From Alphaproteobacteria bacterium (GTDB lineage Bacteria; Pseudomonadota; Alphaproteobacteria; Sphingomonadales; Kordiimonadaceae), in contig JAJFIU010000155.1 in assembly GCA_021774695.1 (NCBI GenBank), forward strand, positions 1 through 42,551: a stretch of DNA of 42,551 bases. Reading direction: 5' to 3'. Made by a program: the position numbers and the translations under genes. Positions 8,545 to 18,915 of this stretch are shown here, piece by piece. A model generated the notes under the pieces. It was not told where the DNA came from. It did not search any database and was given only the letters and a program-made list of their open reading frames with translations. Numbering within the stretch: position 1 is the first letter of the stretch; each line of letters starts with the position of its first letter.

Positions 8545-11124
8545 ATGGTTAGGGCGGCTTCTTTATTAAACCGGTTCGGCTTCAATCCAAAATCAATTGG
8601 ATTTGGCGCATTATTGGCGATTGGGCTGCGCATAAGCCTCATTATTGTAATTCTTTCAGTTGCGGGTTTTTTTGTTGTCCAGCAACTGTTGGAAGACCGG
8701 GTTGTTTCCAAACTTGAACTGGCTGCCAAATCCCGTGCATTTGAAGAAGGCGAGCTGTTCCGCCATTTGGAGCTTGCTCATAATAGTTCAGCGCGCACGC
8801 TGTCAAAACTTCTGTCTTTAGGGCCGCAAACTGCCATTTCCTTCAATGACCTGTTTCGCGACAATGGTGACAACACCTTCCGCACGCACGACAACCTATA
8901 TGACGGTACGCTCCTGACCTCTAACCTGTATGTGGACAGCACTGCAGGAATTATCCCCAATGCTGATCAAATATCCGAGAAAGAAAAAAACCTGCTAACC
9001 GCAGCTCTGCAGGTTGCTGTGCAGGTGGGGAATTCCTATTACCCCGAATTTCAGAGCTACTATTTTTTCACCCCTAAAAGTCAGCTGGTCATCCGTGCGC
9101 CGGACAGGGACGACGACCTTTTATATTATCGCAGGGATAGTCCTGCCAATTTCAGCCTCGCCGATATGGAGCTGCTTGAAATTACTGCTCCTGATCAAAA
9201 CCCACAGCGCGAATTTCGCTGTACCGGCCTACAAGCAATTGCTTCTGACCCCACGGGCAGATCATGGACTACAGGTTGCCATTTGCCATTTTATGTAAAC
9301 GGCCAACATGTAGGGGCGTTTGGCAGTAGTATCCTGCTCAATAAATTGCTCTCAAAGACCCTGGCATCGCCGTTACCGGGTAGCGAGGCCATGATCATTT
9401 CTTCAGACGGTAAATTGGTTGCCCACCGCCGGCTGACAAAAAGCGGCACCGATACCAAGCAACACCTGGATATTTTAAAGTCCGAGAACCATGATGTTAT
9501 CGCCATATACCGTGATATTCAGAGAAAAACCGGAAAAAACCTATGGGTTTCATTTGTTGATGAAATTGACAGCTATGTGGCGGTTGGTTTGATCGAAGGG
9601 CTAAATGCCTACTTCGTCATTTCCTATCCGCAAGACCTTATCGCCGCAGAAGCCAGCGAAGCTGCCGTTACCATTTTGGAACTGGGCATGATTGCTTTGG
9701 TGCTGGCGCTATTCACTCTTGCGCGTACACTAGGACGCACTGTAACCGAACCGCTTGACCAATTAACGCAGCGTACCAAACAACTCGCCTTGGGCAAATT
9801 TGATGTCAATGCGGTTGCACATGACACAAATTCTAACGGCGAAATCAGCGCACTCGCCGCATCAACGGAAAAAATGGCTGGCGAGTTATCGCAAATCGTT
9901 CAAAATCTGGAAAAAACTGTCGACGACCGCACTTCGGATTTGGCCAAAGCCCGCGATGAAGCTGAACGTGCTAGTGCTGCAAAAACCGACTTTCTTGCCA
10001 ATATGAGCCACGAAATCCGAACGCCGCTCACCGGTATAATCGGCATGTTGGAATTGCTTGAACAGGAAAAACTATCCAGCTCAGCCGGCTCTCATCTTTC
10101 CATGGCGCAGAAATCATCCCGACTTTTACTCAGTCTCGTGAATGACATTCTGGACATCTCGAGATTGGAAGCCGGTAAAATAAGTGTGCATTTATCAAAT
10201 GTTGACATCAAGTCAGCGGTGCAGGACACCGTTGACAGTCTTGCGTTGCTTGCAAAACAAAAAAAACTGTCAATTGAAGTAATCGATCAGATCAACACTC
10301 CGCTTTGGTTGTTGACCGATTTGAAAATCATTCGCCAAATCCTGATTAATTTGATTGGAAACGCCATCAAATTCACTGTCAAAGGCGGCGTAACTGTAAA
10401 GTTAAACAGCAGCACCATCGACGACGAAACAGAATGCTTTACACTAACCGTCACCGACACTGGCCCTGGTCTATCTGCGGCCCAAACCAAAACGCTTTTC
10501 AACCGTTTTGAACAAATTGACAATGCAGCATATAGCGGAAAAACCGGAACCGGATTGGGGCTGTCAATCGTTAAAGAATTGGTCGAGCTGATGGGTGGAA
10601 CGATTGACTGCAAGAGCAAACAAAAACGCGGTTCCAGTTTTTCAGTCGCTATTCCAGCAAAAAAAGGCCAGATTCCTAACCTCGCGACGACACCAGGGAT
10701 GCGCCTCCCCAATCACGCTTTGCTCAACGGTGTTCGACTGCTTGCGGTCGATGACAATGCTGTAAACCGCATTATCATCAGCCATTTGTGCATGCGATTG
10801 GGCGCATCTATAAAAATGATGGAAAGCGGTGAAGAGATGTTGGAGCATCTGTCCAATACAAGTAATGCCGAGGCTTACGATGCGTTATTATTGGACGTAA
10901 ATATGCCAGGCATCAGTGGCATCGAAACTCTTACACAGATCCGAAAACTGCCAAATAGTGCTGCCGATTTACCTGCCATCGCACTTACGGCAGATGCTAT
11001 TGATGGCACAGAAAAACGCCTGCGGCAGGCTGGCATGGACGGATATGTTAGCAAGCCCATTTCATCAGACTTATTGACGACGGCCATACGCGGCGTGGTT
11101 CGAGCAATGGAACAAGCTGAATGA
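8545..11124 (+). CDS. Hybrid sensor histidine kinase / response regulator
   Basis: An 859-residue inner-membrane sensor. Domains in order: TM1 (~20-45), a large periplasmic sensor region (~46-370, Cache-like in size but not confidently assigned), TM2 (~373-392), HAMP (~395-448), a coiled coil, a HisKA domain with phospho-acceptor H489 in [10 protein letters not shown], HATPase (N box [10 protein letters not shown]1 DTGPGLS, G2 GTGLGLSIV), and a C-terminal receiver with phospho-acceptor D784 in LLLDVNMPG plus the conserved ALTAD and SKPIS. It therefore autophosphorylates and passes phosphate internally; no HPt or DNA-binding output is encoded alongside. Its stop overlaps the start of the amidohydrolase by four bases (ATGA), implying coupled translation and perhaps a link between the sensed signal and the hydrolase substrate. 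Confidence 0.95.
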   Translation: MVRAASLLNRFGFNPKSIGFGALLAIGLRISLIIVILSVAGFFVVQQLLEDRVVSKLELAAKSRAFEEGELFRHLELAHNSSARTLSKLLSLGPQTAISFNDLFRDNGDNTFRTHDNLYDGTLLTSNLYVDSTAGIIPNADQISEKEKNLLTAALQVAVQVGNSYYPEFQSYYFFTPKSQLVIRAPDRDDDLLYYRRDSPANFSLADMELLEITAPDQNPQREFRCTGLQAIASDPTGRSWTTGCHLPFYVNGQHVGAFGSSILLNKLLSKTLASPLPGSEAMIISSDGKLVAHRRLTKSGTDTKQHLDILKSENHDVIAIYRDIQRKTGKNLWVSFVDEIDSYVAVGLIEGLNAYFVISYPQDLIAAEASEAAVTILELGMIALVLALFTLARTLGRTVTEPLDQLTQRTKQLALGKFDVNAVAHDTNSNGEISALAASTEKMAGELSQIVQNLEKTVDDRTSDLAKARDEAERASAAKTDFLANMSHEIRTPLTGIIGMLELLEQEKLSSSAGSHLSMAQKSSRLLLSLVNDILDISRLEAGKISVHLSNVDIKSAVQDTVDSLALLAKQKKLSIEVIDQINTPLWLLTDLKIIRQILINLIGNAIKFTVKGGVTVKLNSSTIDDETECFTLTVTDTGPGLSAAQTKTLFNRFEQIDNAAYSGKTGTGLGLSIVKELVELMGGTIDCKSKQKRGSSFSVAIPAKKGQIPNLATTPGMRLPNHALLNGVRLLAVDDNAVNRIIISHLCMRLGASIKMMESGEEMLEHLSNTSNAEAYDALLLDVNMPGISGIETLTQIRKLPNSAADLPAIALTADAIDGTEKRLRQAGMDGYVSKPISSDLLTTAIRGVVRAMEQAE

Positions 11125-12470
11125 CGGGCTTTCAACGCATTGCGGCTATACAAAAACCGACATCCATGGGTGTTCTTTTTTTGTTTATGGTTATAACCAC
11201 CTTCTATGCGCCGGTTCAGGCTCAATCCGACCCATTGATGATCACCAATTTCAGGTACCTCGATACATACAGCAAAACCATGGTCTCTGCCGCTAGTATG
11301 ATCATTGAGGACGGAAAGATCGCGGCAATAGATGACCCGGCATATAGCTGTGTTGGCTGCCAAACCATCGATCTCGCCGGCGGCTATATGGTGCCGGGCC
11401 TCATCGACTTACACCAACATTTGGGGACTGGAGGCTTTGCCCGGCAGTCCACCAGAGACCGGATGGTGTTGTTTCACAATAATTTATACTGGGGCATCAC
11501 CACAGCTTTTAACCCCAGTTTGCCGAAAGACGTCCTGTCATCTCTGCGCGCTGCAATTAGCAAAAACCCGGAGCATTATCCGCGCTTTTTAACAGCTGGC
11601 CGCACCATTGGCCCGCGAGAGGGATGGGGTGACCTTAAAACCGCAACCGTTGGCGGCTTGAAGGCCGCAATTAACGCCCAGCTAAATTCCGGCGCAGCAG
11701 TTATAAAATTATCCTATGATGATAAAGCGTGGCTTTCCGGGGCACCGCTACCTGTTTTTTCAGAGGGTGCTCTCGCAACGGCGATTGATTATGCGCACAA
11801 ACGAGAACGCCGCGTGTTTGTACACACGACCCAGGTGTCAATGGCAAAAAAAGCCATTCTGGCGGGCGCCGACGGCATCACCACCGGGCTCATATCTGGC
11901 AAGATAGACGCCAATTTGGTCAGTATGATGAAAAGCCGGCGTATCGTTTACATTGCAACATTATCTGCCTTCGCGGCGATTGCCGACAATGCCGCCTCAG
12001 CAAAACGGCAGCTGGCGTTTGACCCCAACCGGGTCAACAAAAGTGCTTTGTACCAAAGCATTGGCTCTCCAATAATGAAACAAAATTGGCTGGATTGGTG
12101 GCCCTATTCTACGCTGGTTCCTACCAAGCTTGCTACCCTGGCTGACAATACGAAAAAACTGATCAATGCGGGGGTCACCGTAGGCATGGGGACCGACGCG
12201 GGCACGCCCGGTGTTATTTTCGGCGCGTCAATGCTTGATGAAATGCAACGTCATGTCGACATTGGCTTGTCACCGCTGGACGCCGTTGTAATGGCAACCC
12301 ACGCTAATGCTCGTATTCTGTATCTCAATCAAATTACCGGAACCATTGAGGTAGGCAAAGCGGCTGACCTCGTGCTTATGTCCGGCGACCCTTCTAAATC
12401 AATCGATGCTTTCAAAACAATCAAATACACCGTACGCGGCGGTCGATTGTTTGACCGACGGGATTTCTAG
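11121..12470 (+). CDS. Secreted metal-dependent amidohydrolase (imidazolonepropionase-like)
   Basis: A 449-residue amidohydrolase-superfamily enzyme. An N-terminal hydrophobic segment ending YAPVQAQSD looks like a signal peptide. With the 11121 start its n-region is long; an internal ATG at 11166 (MGVLFLFMV) would give a more typical one, but the ATGA overlap with the kinase favours 11121. Seen: the metal-binding H98-x-H100 in GLIDLHQHLG, Lys in AVIKLSYDDKAW (candidate carboxylated bridging Lys), His in RRVFVHTTQ, the catalytic Asp in GMGTDAGTPG, and the closing barrel sequence IEVGKAADLVLMSGDP. The family hydrolyses C-N bonds in cyclic amides or dipeptides; the substrate is not predictable. 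Likely periplasmic and co-expressed with the kinase. Confidence 0.9.
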   Translation: MTGFQRIAAIQKPTSMGVLFLFMVITTFYAPVQAQSDPLMITNFRYLDTYSKTMVSAASMIIEDGKIAAIDDPAYSCVGCQTIDLAGGYMVPGLIDLHQHLGTGGFARQSTRDRMVLFHNNLYWGITTAFNPSLPKDVLSSLRAAISKNPEHYPRFLTAGRTIGPREGWGDLKTATVGGLKAAINAQLNSGAAVIKLSYDDKAWLSGAPLPVFSEGALATAIDYAHKRERRVFVHTTQVSMAKKAILAGADGITTGLISGKIDANLVSMMKSRRIVYIATLSAFAAIADNAASAKRQLAFDPNRVNKSALYQSIGSPIMKQNWLDWWPYSTLVPTKLATLADNTKKLINAGVTVGMGTDAGTPGVIFGASMLDEMQRHVDIGLSPLDAVVMATHANARILYLNQITGTIEVGKAADLVLMSGDPSKSIDAFKTIKYTVRGGRLFDRRDF

Positions 12471-12498
12471 CGCCTCATTCTTCTCGTAAACTGTCAGG

Positions 12499-13416
12499 TT
12501 AGTTGGCACGTTGCGCTGATCGTAAGTTCAACCGCCATTTTTTGAAATCTATCGCAAAGGGTTGCTGGCCCAACAGGTCCATACCCAATATTATTGCGGG
12601 CACATCACGCGCGCCCAGCATCGTAAACACAGGCAAGTCCGACACAACCAGACGCATGTTAATTCGCTCAAAGTCACCAATTTTGAAACTTGGAACTCTG
12701 AGCGCGGTAAAAACCATCTCTTTGCCGCGCGACATGCTGGCGGTGATTGTCTCTCGGCGAACGCCGGTTGAAGACCGGCTTATCGCTTCCGAACCCGCAG
12801 TATTGATCACCGTATCTGAAGCCCCGGTGTCAACAATCACCGGAATATCAAGCCCGCCGATATTAATTTCCAGCGCCAACGAACCGTAAGCCACAGGCCG
12901 TCCTTGAATGGTTATCCAATCATCACCTGACGGCCCCGCCAGTGTTAAGTCTGCCTCACCCGCTTGCATATCTATATGAAGTGTCAACCCCGCCAACATA
13001 TCAACCCCGATAAGCCCTTTTGCATCAGAGCCAATGATATCGGGCAAGGCCACTGTCTCACTTACTTGTAAAGTACGCCCTAATACGAAAAAGTCAGTCA
13101 CAGGATATACCAGCACCCGTTGGTAGCCCGTTGCTGTCATAATGCGCTTGGATTGGTTCGGCAGCGCCTGCAGGCCAATCATCGCGGTTAAACCGCGATA
13201 AATAATACTTTTGCTGGCCCCGGTATCAATGATGAAAGGCATCGGCCCGACACCGTTTACAACAGTGCCCACCATCGGGCGGTCAAAAGCGTCCGGTAAA
13301 ATCAGGTGAGGCTCTTGATTTCCGGCGTATGCGGTCCTGCCAAGGGCAATGGCTAATAGCAAAAAAAAGGACAGCCTCGAAAGACTGCCCCGCTTTTCAT
13401 ATTTGTGTTCTCGCAA
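12499..13416 (-). CDS. Secreted retropepsin-like aspartic protease with two DTGA motifs
   Basis: A 305-residue protein with signal-peptide character (residues 12-32, LSRLSFFLLLAIALGRTAYA). It holds two aspartic-protease half-sites in one chain: D64 in FIIDTGAS and D196 in VIVDTGAS, each followed by a hydrophobic-hydrophobic-Gly element (LIGVDML near 136; IILGMDLLG near 277). Retroviral proteases dimerise to bring two DTG motifs together; here both are in one polypeptide, as in pepsin-like and many bacterial 'aspartyl protease family' proteins. The start is a TTG at 13416, 15 bases after the rpoD stop; no in-frame ATG precedes the signal segment. This close spacing suggests it is transcribed with dnaG-rpoD. 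It converges on the amidohydrolase with a 28-base gap and no visible terminator. Confidence 0.88.
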   Translation of the reverse strand: MREHKYEKRGSLSRLSFFLLLAIALGRTAYAGNQEPHLILPDAFDRPMVGTVVNGVGPMPFIIDTGASKSIIYRGLTAMIGLQALPNQSKRIMTATGYQRVLVYPVTDFFVLGRTLQVSETVALPDIIGSDAKGLIGVDMLAGLTLHIDMQAGEADLTLAGPSGDDWITIQGRPVAYGSLALEINIGGLDIPVIVDTGASDTVINTAGSEAISRSSTGVRRETITASMSRGKEMVFTALRVPSFKIGDFERINMRLVVSDLPVFTMLGARDVPAIILGMDLLGQQPFAIDFKKWRLNLRSAQRAN

Positions 13417-13431
13417 AACCCTGGTCGCAGA

Positions 13432-15606
13432 CTATGTGTCCAAGAAGCTGCGCAGCTGACGCGACCGGCTAGGATGCTTAAGCTTCCGCAGCGCCTTCGC
13501 CTCAATTTGGCGAATTCGCTCCCGCGTAACCGAGAATTGCTGACCAACTTCTTCCAAAGTATGGTCAGTATTCATGCCGATGCCGAAACGCATACGCAAA
13601 ACCCTTTCCTCACGAGGTGTCAGTGAGGCCAAAACCCGTGTTGTGGTTTCGCGCAGGTTAGACTGAATTGCAGCGTCCACCGGCAGAATTGCATTTTTGT
13701 CTTCAATGAAATCACCCAGGTGGCTGTCTTCCTCGTCGCCAATTGGTGTCTCAAGGCTGATCGGCTCTTTGGCGATCTTCATCACCTTACGCACTTTCTC
13801 AAGTGGCATAGACAGGCGTTCAGCCAACTCCTCAGGGGTCGCTTCGCGGCCAATTTCATGCAGCATCTGACGGCCGGTTCGAACCAACTTGTTGATGGTT
13901 TCAATCATATGCACCGGAATACGAATGGTGCGCGCCTGATCCGCAATAGAGCGCGTGATCGCCTGCCTGATCCACCATGTGGCATAGGTAGAGAATTTAT
14001 AGCCACGGCGATATTCAAACTTATCCACCGCTTTCATCAGGCCAATATTACCTTCCTGAATAAGATCAAGGAACTGAAGCCCACGATTAGTATATTTTTT
14101 AGCGATTGAAATCACCAAGCGCAGGTTGGCTTCCACCATTTCCTTCTTGGCAATGCGAGCTTCTTTCTCGCCTTTTTGCACGGTGCGCACAATAACCCGA
14201 AACTCGTTCACATGAAGCCCGGAACGATTAACAAGCTCGCTAACCTGATCGCGAATATTAACAATGGCAGTACGCTCGGCCGCTACAAATGAAGACCAGC
14301 CGCGAGCTTTCAACTTGCTCACGCGGTCAATCCAGTCGTCTTCAAGTTCGTTACCCTGAAATTCGTCAAGAAACGAAAGCCGACTGACTTTGTGAGATTC
14401 CGCAAGCCGCAACAAGCGGCCAGACAGCGTCATTAAACGCTTATTCAGCCCGTACAGTTCATCAACAAGCTCTTCAATCCGCAGGTTGTTGAACTTCACG
14501 GAATTGAGGAAGTCGATCAACTCATCACCCAACTTCTTGAAACGTCGTTCCTGCGCCGTTGACAGGGTTTCGCTTTGAACCGCTGCGGCTAACCGCATGT
14601 CCTGCAATTTGGTATATTTTTTATAGGTCGAGGCGATTTTCTGGAATTTTTCGATGGTCTCGGGTTTCAGGTGTTCTTCCATCGCAGACAAAGACATCGC
14701 AACTTCATCGTCATAATCGTCATCGTCAACTGCCTCTGTTTTTGCAGCTTCCCCGCCTTCGGCTGTCGCATCGCCTTCAATTGCGGCAGCTTCGCCTTCT
14801 GGGGCCGTAGCAGCTTCGCTGTTGTCGTTGTCCGCAGCCGAATCCGCAGATGGCTCAGTAGCTGCAGCAGGTTCAGCAGTCACTGTGGAATCGGCAGTAG
14901 CAGCGGGTTCAGCAATCGACGCAGTCGCTCCTTCAACTTTTTCAACGCCGCTTTCGACACTGTTTTCACTAGGCCCGGCTTTGCCTTCAGCTTGCGCAAG
15001 CACGTCGCCGGCATTCTCGTCTTTCAATTCCTCGGCAGTCGGCTGCTTGCCGATGGTGGCCTCGAGATCGATGATGTCGCGCAGCAACATTTCCTCATTC
15101 TCAAGGCGCTTTGCCCACTCGGTGATCGCCTTAAAGGTCAACGGGCTAATGCACAAACCAGTGATCATAGTTGCGCGGCCAGCTTCAATTCGTTTTGCAA
15201 TTGCTATCTCGCCTTCACGCGACAGCAACTCCACTGAGCCCATTTCGCGCAGATACATCCGAACCGGATCATCGGTGCGATCATTGGCCTCTTTTTTATC
15301 AGTGGTTTTGAATTCTTCTTTTTCAGCTTCTTTGGCCGGTTCTTCGGCCTCATCGGGCTCTTCATCGCTTTCAACCACATTGATGCCCATCTCGGACAGC
15401 ATGGTCATAACGTCTTCGATCTTCTCGGAAGACATTTCTTCGGTGGGCAACGCCGCGTTGACTTCATCATAGCTGATGTAGCCGCGGTCTTTTGCCTTTG
15501 CGATCATTTTTTTGACAGCTGCTTCTGTCAAATCTAGACGAGGTCCATCTGACGAATCTTCGCCCTCGGGCCGGTTGTCTTCTTCCTGAGTCGCTTTGGT
15601 TGCCAT
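13432..15606 (-). CDS. rpoD: RNA polymerase primary sigma factor RpoD (sigma-70)
   Basis: A 724-residue housekeeping sigma factor. I start it at ATG 15606 ([10 protein letters not shown]), which has GGAG 10 bases upstream; the open frame runs further upstream only into dnaG. Seen: region 1.1 (~24-75), region 1.2 ([21 protein letters not shown], ~113-131), the strongly conserved region 2 ([41 protein letters not shown]), region 3, and region 4.2 with [30 protein letters not shown]. The non-conserved region holds an Ala/Glu/Asp-rich, low-complexity stretch at about residues 203-300 (bases 14707-15000) ending in DDDDYDDE. The gene lies 43 bases after dnaG, the usual alphaproteobacterial order. 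Confidence 0.98.
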   Translation of the reverse strand: MATKATQEEDNRPEGEDSSDGPRLDLTEAAVKKMIAKAKDRGYISYDEVNAALPTEEMSSEKIEDVMTMLSEMGINVVESDEEPDEAEEPAKEAEKEEFKTTDKKEANDRTDDPVRMYLREMGSVELLSREGEIAIAKRIEAGRATMITGLCISPLTFKAITEWAKRLENEEMLLRDIIDLEATIGKQPTAEELKDENAGDVLAQAEGKAGPSENSVESGVEKVEGATASIAEPAATADSTVTAEPAAATEPSADSAADNDNSEAATAPEGEAAAIEGDATAEGGEAAKTEAVDDDDYDDEVAMSLSAMEEHLKPETIEKFQKIASTYKKYTKLQDMRLAAAVQSETLSTAQERRFKKLGDELIDFLNSVKFNNLRIEELVDELYGLNKRLMTLSGRLLRLAESHKVSRLSFLDEFQGNELEDDWIDRVSKLKARGWSSFVAAERTAIVNIRDQVSELVNRSGLHVNEFRVIVRTVQKGEKEARIAKKEMVEANLRLVISIAKKYTNRGLQFLDLIQEGNIGLMKAVDKFEYRRGYKFSTYATWWIRQAITRSIADQARTIRIPVHMIETINKLVRTGRQMLHEIGREATPEELAERLSMPLEKVRKVMKIAKEPISLETPIGDEEDSHLGDFIEDKNAILPVDAAIQSNLRETTTRVLASLTPREERVLRMRFGIGMNTDHTLEEVGQQFSVTRERIRQIEAKALRKLKHPSRSRQLRSFLDT
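14707..15000 (-). other. Acidic low-complexity segment inside rpoD
   Basis: About 98 codons of the sigma-factor non-conserved region encode mainly Ala, Glu, Thr and Ser with a final Asp run. The frame stays open and both flanks match sigma-70 proteins, so it is an in-frame expansion and not an error. Such regions are variable between lineages. Confidence 0.8.
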
Positions 15607-15649
15607 GTAATTTTTACTCCAGAACTGCGCGAATCGCAGTAATAGCACA

Positions 15650-17560
15650 TTAAATAAAAGAAAACCTGCCTGATTCGAGACGATATCCGTCTTTATCTGC
15701 TTCTTTTTCCTCGAGCGCCCTGAATGCAGCTTGTGCTGCAACAAAACGCTCATGATTCTCATCCGTCATCTCAGCGGCATACTCCGCTTCGGCCTGGCGG
15801 TAGGCCGCCCGCGCCGCGGTAATATGCTGATACCGCGACATTAAATGCTCAAACCCGGTCAGCGCATCCGATAATGCAGCCTCTGGCCAAGCGAACCAAT
15901 CGCCCTTCAGCGCTCCGTCCGCCGCTATTTTTCGCACTGTATCCATGTGTCCGGCTGCCTCTAGATGGGCATGCACTGCCTCGCGGTCAAGGGTGTCGCC
16001 GAACGCGGCTTTCTCTACAAGGGCTTTGCATACTCCGTCAAGCCCCGGAACGGTAAATTCAAGACTTGCAACTTCTTCTTCGTAGCGAACCAAAATCTCA
16101 GGGTGGCTAGCCAGCGTAAACACCAATAGCTTTTCGATCACGTCGGTTACTGCCAAGCCGCCACTGCCGCGCCCTAGCCGCGTTTTAGACAACAACCCAG
16201 TCGCAGGCGCCGGTCGTTTTTTCCCACCCGGCGAATAGGGTTGATTGCGTCCGTAATTCCCGCGTTGGTTTTGTTGGCCTCGTTGGTTGTTGGGTCGAAA
16301 CTGCTGAAACAGCCGTTCACGAAATTCGCGCTGGTACAACCCTTTGACATTTTCGTCCTGAATTTCAGCCAACCGACCAAATATCTTTTTCTCCAGCCCT
16401 GCACGGCGCTCGGGCGTATCAGCTAGCACTCCCGTGGTCAGGTTGGACCACAGCACCGAAACCAGCGGGTCGGCTTTATCAATCAGAGCTTCAATCGCAC
16501 CCCTGCCTTCGCGCTGCACTAGGCTGTCCGGGTCGTCTCCTTCTGGCATCATCAAAAAGCGTAGTGATTTCCCCGGCCGTAGCATTGCAAGCGCACGCTC
16601 AACCGCGCGGCCGGCAGCTCGCTGGCCTGCGTTGTCGCCGTCGAACGATAGAATCGGCTCATCAGCCATCTGCCACAGGTGCGATATCTGTTCCTCGGTC
16701 AGCGCGGTACCAAGCGGTGCTACCGCATAATCAATGCCCGCCTGCGCCAGCGCGATCACATCCATATAGCCTTCAACCACCATCACCTGTCCGGCGTCAT
16801 AGCTGGCAGCGCGGGCATTAGCCCAGTTATAAAGGGTCGCCCCTTTGTGAAACAGAGTGGTTTCCGGGCTGTTCAGATATTTGGCTTTGGCATCTTTGGA
16901 AAGCGCGCGCCCACCAAAGGCGATCACCCGGCCCTGCCTGTCAGTGATCGGGAACATCAACCGGTCCCGGAAGCGGTCATAACTTGTGCCGCCGCCCTCG
17001 GGTTTGATCAGCATGCCGGTCTCGATTAGCTGGTCTTCGCCGATATCGCGCGCCATCATCGCGTCTTTGAGCGCACTTCTGGACGCGGGCGCAAAGCCCA
17101 TGCCGAAACGCTCCAGCGTCTGGTCAGTTAGGCCGCGCCGTTTGATATAGTCATACGCACGAGAGCCGACCTGTGCCTTTAGCTGTGTTTGGTACCAGCC
17201 GCTAACTGCCTCCATCACTTCAGCAAGGCTGGCGCGTTCCTTCTGGCGTTCAATTTCCTCGCGCGACGGTTTAGGCACGTCCATGCCCACTTCACCTGCC
17301 AACACTTCAACGGCTTCAGGGAAGGTCATGCCTTGGGTTTTCATGATGAAGTCAAGCACACTACCGTGCTCGCCGCAGCCGAAGCAGTGGTAAAAACCTT
17401 TTTGGTCATTAACGGTGAAAGACGGCGTTTTCTCGCTGTGGAATGGACACAGGCCGGTGCTCTCGCGGCCGCGCCTGATAAGTTTCACTTGCCGTCCAAC
17501 TACGTCAGACAGGGTGAAGCGATGCTTCAATTCATCTAAAAATTGCGGGCTTAACGCCAT
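15650..17560 (-). CDS. dnaG: DNA primase DnaG
   Basis: A 636-residue replicative primase, normal family length. The N-terminal CHC2 zinc finger is complete (C38, H41, C59, C62 in [11 protein letters not shown]...YHCFGCG). The catalytic core contains the [18 protein letters not shown] region and the TOPRIM motifs [11 protein letters not shown] and [14 protein letters not shown], which bind the metal ions for RNA primer synthesis. A Gln/Asn/Gly/Arg-rich linker (near residues 425-450, [11 protein letters not shown]) leads to the C-terminal DnaB-binding helical domain. It is the first gene of the dnaG-rpoD-protease run. In many alphaproteobacteria it directly follows yqeY, but here a LysR/DJ-1 module lies between. 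Confidence 0.98.
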   Translation of the reverse strand: MALSPQFLDELKHRFTLSDVVGRQVKLIRRGRESTGLCPFHSEKTPSFTVNDQKGFYHCFGCGEHGSVLDFIMKTQGMTFPEAVEVLAGEVGMDVPKPSREEIERQKERASLAEVMEAVSGWYQTQLKAQVGSRAYDYIKRRGLTDQTLERFGMGFAPASRSALKDAMMARDIGEDQLIETGMLIKPEGGGTSYDRFRDRLMFPITDRQGRVIAFGGRALSKDAKAKYLNSPETTLFHKGATLYNWANARAASYDAGQVMVVEGYMDVIALAQAGIDYAVAPLGTALTEEQISHLWQMADEPILSFDGDNAGQRAAGRAVERALAMLRPGKSLRFLMMPEGDDPDSLVQREGRGAIEALIDKADPLVSVLWSNLTTGVLADTPERRAGLEKKIFGRLAEIQDENVKGLYQREFRERLFQQFRPNNQRGQQNQRGNYGRNQPYSPGGKKRPAPATGLLSKTRLGRGSGGLAVTDVIEKLLVFTLASHPEILVRYEEEVASLEFTVPGLDGVCKALVEKAAFGDTLDREAVHAHLEAAGHMDTVRKIAADGALKGDWFAWPEAALSDALTGFEHLMSRYQHITAARAAYRQAEAEYAAEMTDENHERFVAAQAAFRALEEKEADKDGYRLESGRFSFI

Positions 17561-17660
17561 GAATTAGGAAAACCTTGTGCCCAAAGAGAATCAGTCATGA
17601 ATAATAATCCATTTCTGTGCGGAATCGACTCAAAAGCGGTAATTCAATTGTTTATTAAAT

Positions 17661-18554
17661 CTAGCTAAACCAGTCCGGGTGTTTTTTGCGCATATCTGCC
17701 GCCTCCCATTGAACCCATTCGATGAATAGCCGTACTTTTTCAGGCGGGTCTTTCTCGGTGGTTTCAATATAATACTCAAAGCCGGTTAATAACGGTTTGC
17801 CGCAAATATAGTTCAGGCGCCCGGAGTAAACGGAGTCGGCAGCGATGACAGGTGGTGCCAGTGCAATGCCGCCGCCAGCGATAGCCGCCTGAACCAATAG
17901 CCCTGAATGGCTATAGCCTGTCGCGATTTCAGGGTGCTGAATATCAAGGCCGTTTAGCTTAAACCATTCGTTCCACAGCTTAGCGTTCAAATGCACCAGC
18001 AATCGGTGCTGCACCGCGTCTGCACTTTCAATCGGCTTACCGTCTGCTATCGACGGCGCATAGAGGGGTAAAAACGTTTCCGGTAGCAAAACTATTGCGC
18101 CCGCTGGAGCCGTGCCGACCCGGATTGCCAGATCAATATCTTCGGTTCTCAGATCTAGTATTTGATCAGCAGCATCAATGCGAACATCAATCTCCGGGTG
18201 CTTCATGCTAAAACTAGGCAGCCGAGGAATAAGCCAGTGGATGGAAAATGACTGGTATGTGGTCAGCCGCAGGATATGCGGATCATTCTTGCGGCTAAGG
18301 TCAGTTACCGTCGCTTCTATTTCCTCTATTGACGCTCGCACTGTTTTCGCCAAAGCCCTGCCTGCTGCCGTAAGCGAAATTTCACGCGGCTTGCGTGCAA
18401 ATAAAACCAGCCCAAGCTGCTGCTCCAGTGCCTTTACCTGCTGGCTAACCGCAGACTGAGTTCGCCCCAATTCTTTGGCGGCCAGTGTAAGGCTACCGTG
18501 GCGGGCAGCCGCATCGAATGCCAGCATCCCCGAAAATGTACGCAGCTTGTGCAT
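17661..18554 (-). CDS. LysR-family transcriptional regulator (GcvA-like)
   Basis: A 297-residue LysR regulator. The winged helix-turn-helix is at residues ~6-62 (LAFDAAARHGSLTLAAKELGRTQSAVSQQVKALEQQLG...FARKPREISLTAAG), followed by an effector-binding domain with the typical DIDLAIRVGTAP and a C-terminal SGLLVQAAIAGGGIALAPP. The start is ATG 18554: AAGGA lies 8 bases upstream, whereas the alternative GTG at 18560 is only 2 bases from it. The sequence resembles the GcvA/AmpR branch. A perfect 7+7 dyad (18591-18610) lies between this gene and the divergent 64-aa gene, fitting autoregulation plus control of that neighbour. The effector is unknown. Confidence 0.93.
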   Translation of the reverse strand: MHKLRTFSGMLAFDAAARHGSLTLAAKELGRTQSAVSQQVKALEQQLGLVLFARKPREISLTAAGRALAKTVRASIEEIEATVTDLSRKNDPHILRLTTYQSFSIHWLIPRLPSFSMKHPEIDVRIDAADQILDLRTEDIDLAIRVGTAPAGAIVLLPETFLPLYAPSIADGKPIESADAVQHRLLVHLNAKLWNEWFKLNGLDIQHPEIATGYSHSGLLVQAAIAGGGIALAPPVIAADSVYSGRLNYICGKPLLTGFEYYIETTEKDPPEKVRLFIEWVQWEAADMRKKHPDWFS

Positions 18555-18590
18555 AAGCACATTCCTTAATTTATCTAAGTCTCAGACCTA

Positions 18591-18610
18591 ACATTACGAA
18601 TTTGTAATGT
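18591..18610. promoter_or_regulatory. LysR-type operator dyad in divergent promoter
   Basis: ACATTAC (18591-18597) and GTAATGT (18604-18610) are perfect inverted repeats around the 6-base spacer GAATTT. The T-N11-A arrangement inside is the classical LysR-family binding form. It sits 36 bases before the LysR start and 50 bases before the 64-aa gene. Assignment to this LysR protein is inference from position. Confidence 0.6.
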
Positions 18611-18659
18611 CACTGTAAACTCAACATATTCAACATAATGGACAAGAAAGGAAACCATT

Positions 18660-18854
18660 ATGGAAAAGAAAAAATTACTCATGAACGACAAACGCAGTTT
18701 TTTGGCACGGCTAGCCGTGGCCCTCGCGCCGCAAGACGAACTGGTGGCTTACAGGGCACGCGAAATTATTAAAGATCAGGTGAATTCGGGCGAAAAAGGT
18801 GAGGTGCCGACCGCTATACCCGAGCAGTCTGCACGGTTTCTCGGCTTTATTTAA
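18660..18854 (+). CDS. Small protein of unknown function, divergent from LysR
   Basis: A 64-residue soluble, charged protein (MEKKKLLMNDKRSFLARLAVALAP start) with no membrane helix, signal peptide or Cys. It has a good ribosome site (AAGGAAA about 7 bases before ATG 18660). I do not recognise the family. A central helix-prone region (LVAYRAREIIKDQV) is followed by a Pro/Gly-containing tail ending SARFLGFI. It is transcribed divergently from the LysR gene across the dyad, the usual arrangement for a LysR target, and converges on the DJ-1 gene 61 bases away. No function is proposed. Confidence 0.6.
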   Translation: MEKKKLLMNDKRSFLARLAVALAPQDELVAYRAREIIKDQVNSGEKGEVPTAIPEQSARFLGFI

Positions 18855-18915
18855 GCGATGGCAGCTTCAGATATCCAAAGCACAAACAATCGAAATTTAC
18901 GCCACCGGTAGGTGT

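Noticed and set aside
8454..8729. Minus-strand open frame of 91 codons before and inside the histidine kinase
   Set aside because: It overlaps the kinase start antisense, and the product has no recognisable features or good ribosome site.
14671..15472. Two long plus-strand open frames over rpoD (14671-15237, 14822-15472)
   Set aside because: They arise from the biased Ala/Glu-rich coding of rpoD read backwards and give low-complexity Ser/Ala/Phe-rich products.
15607..15762. N-terminal extension of rpoD into dnaG
   Set aside because: The extra residues are not sigma-factor-like and overlap dna[11 protein letters not shown] at 15606 has a good ribosome site.
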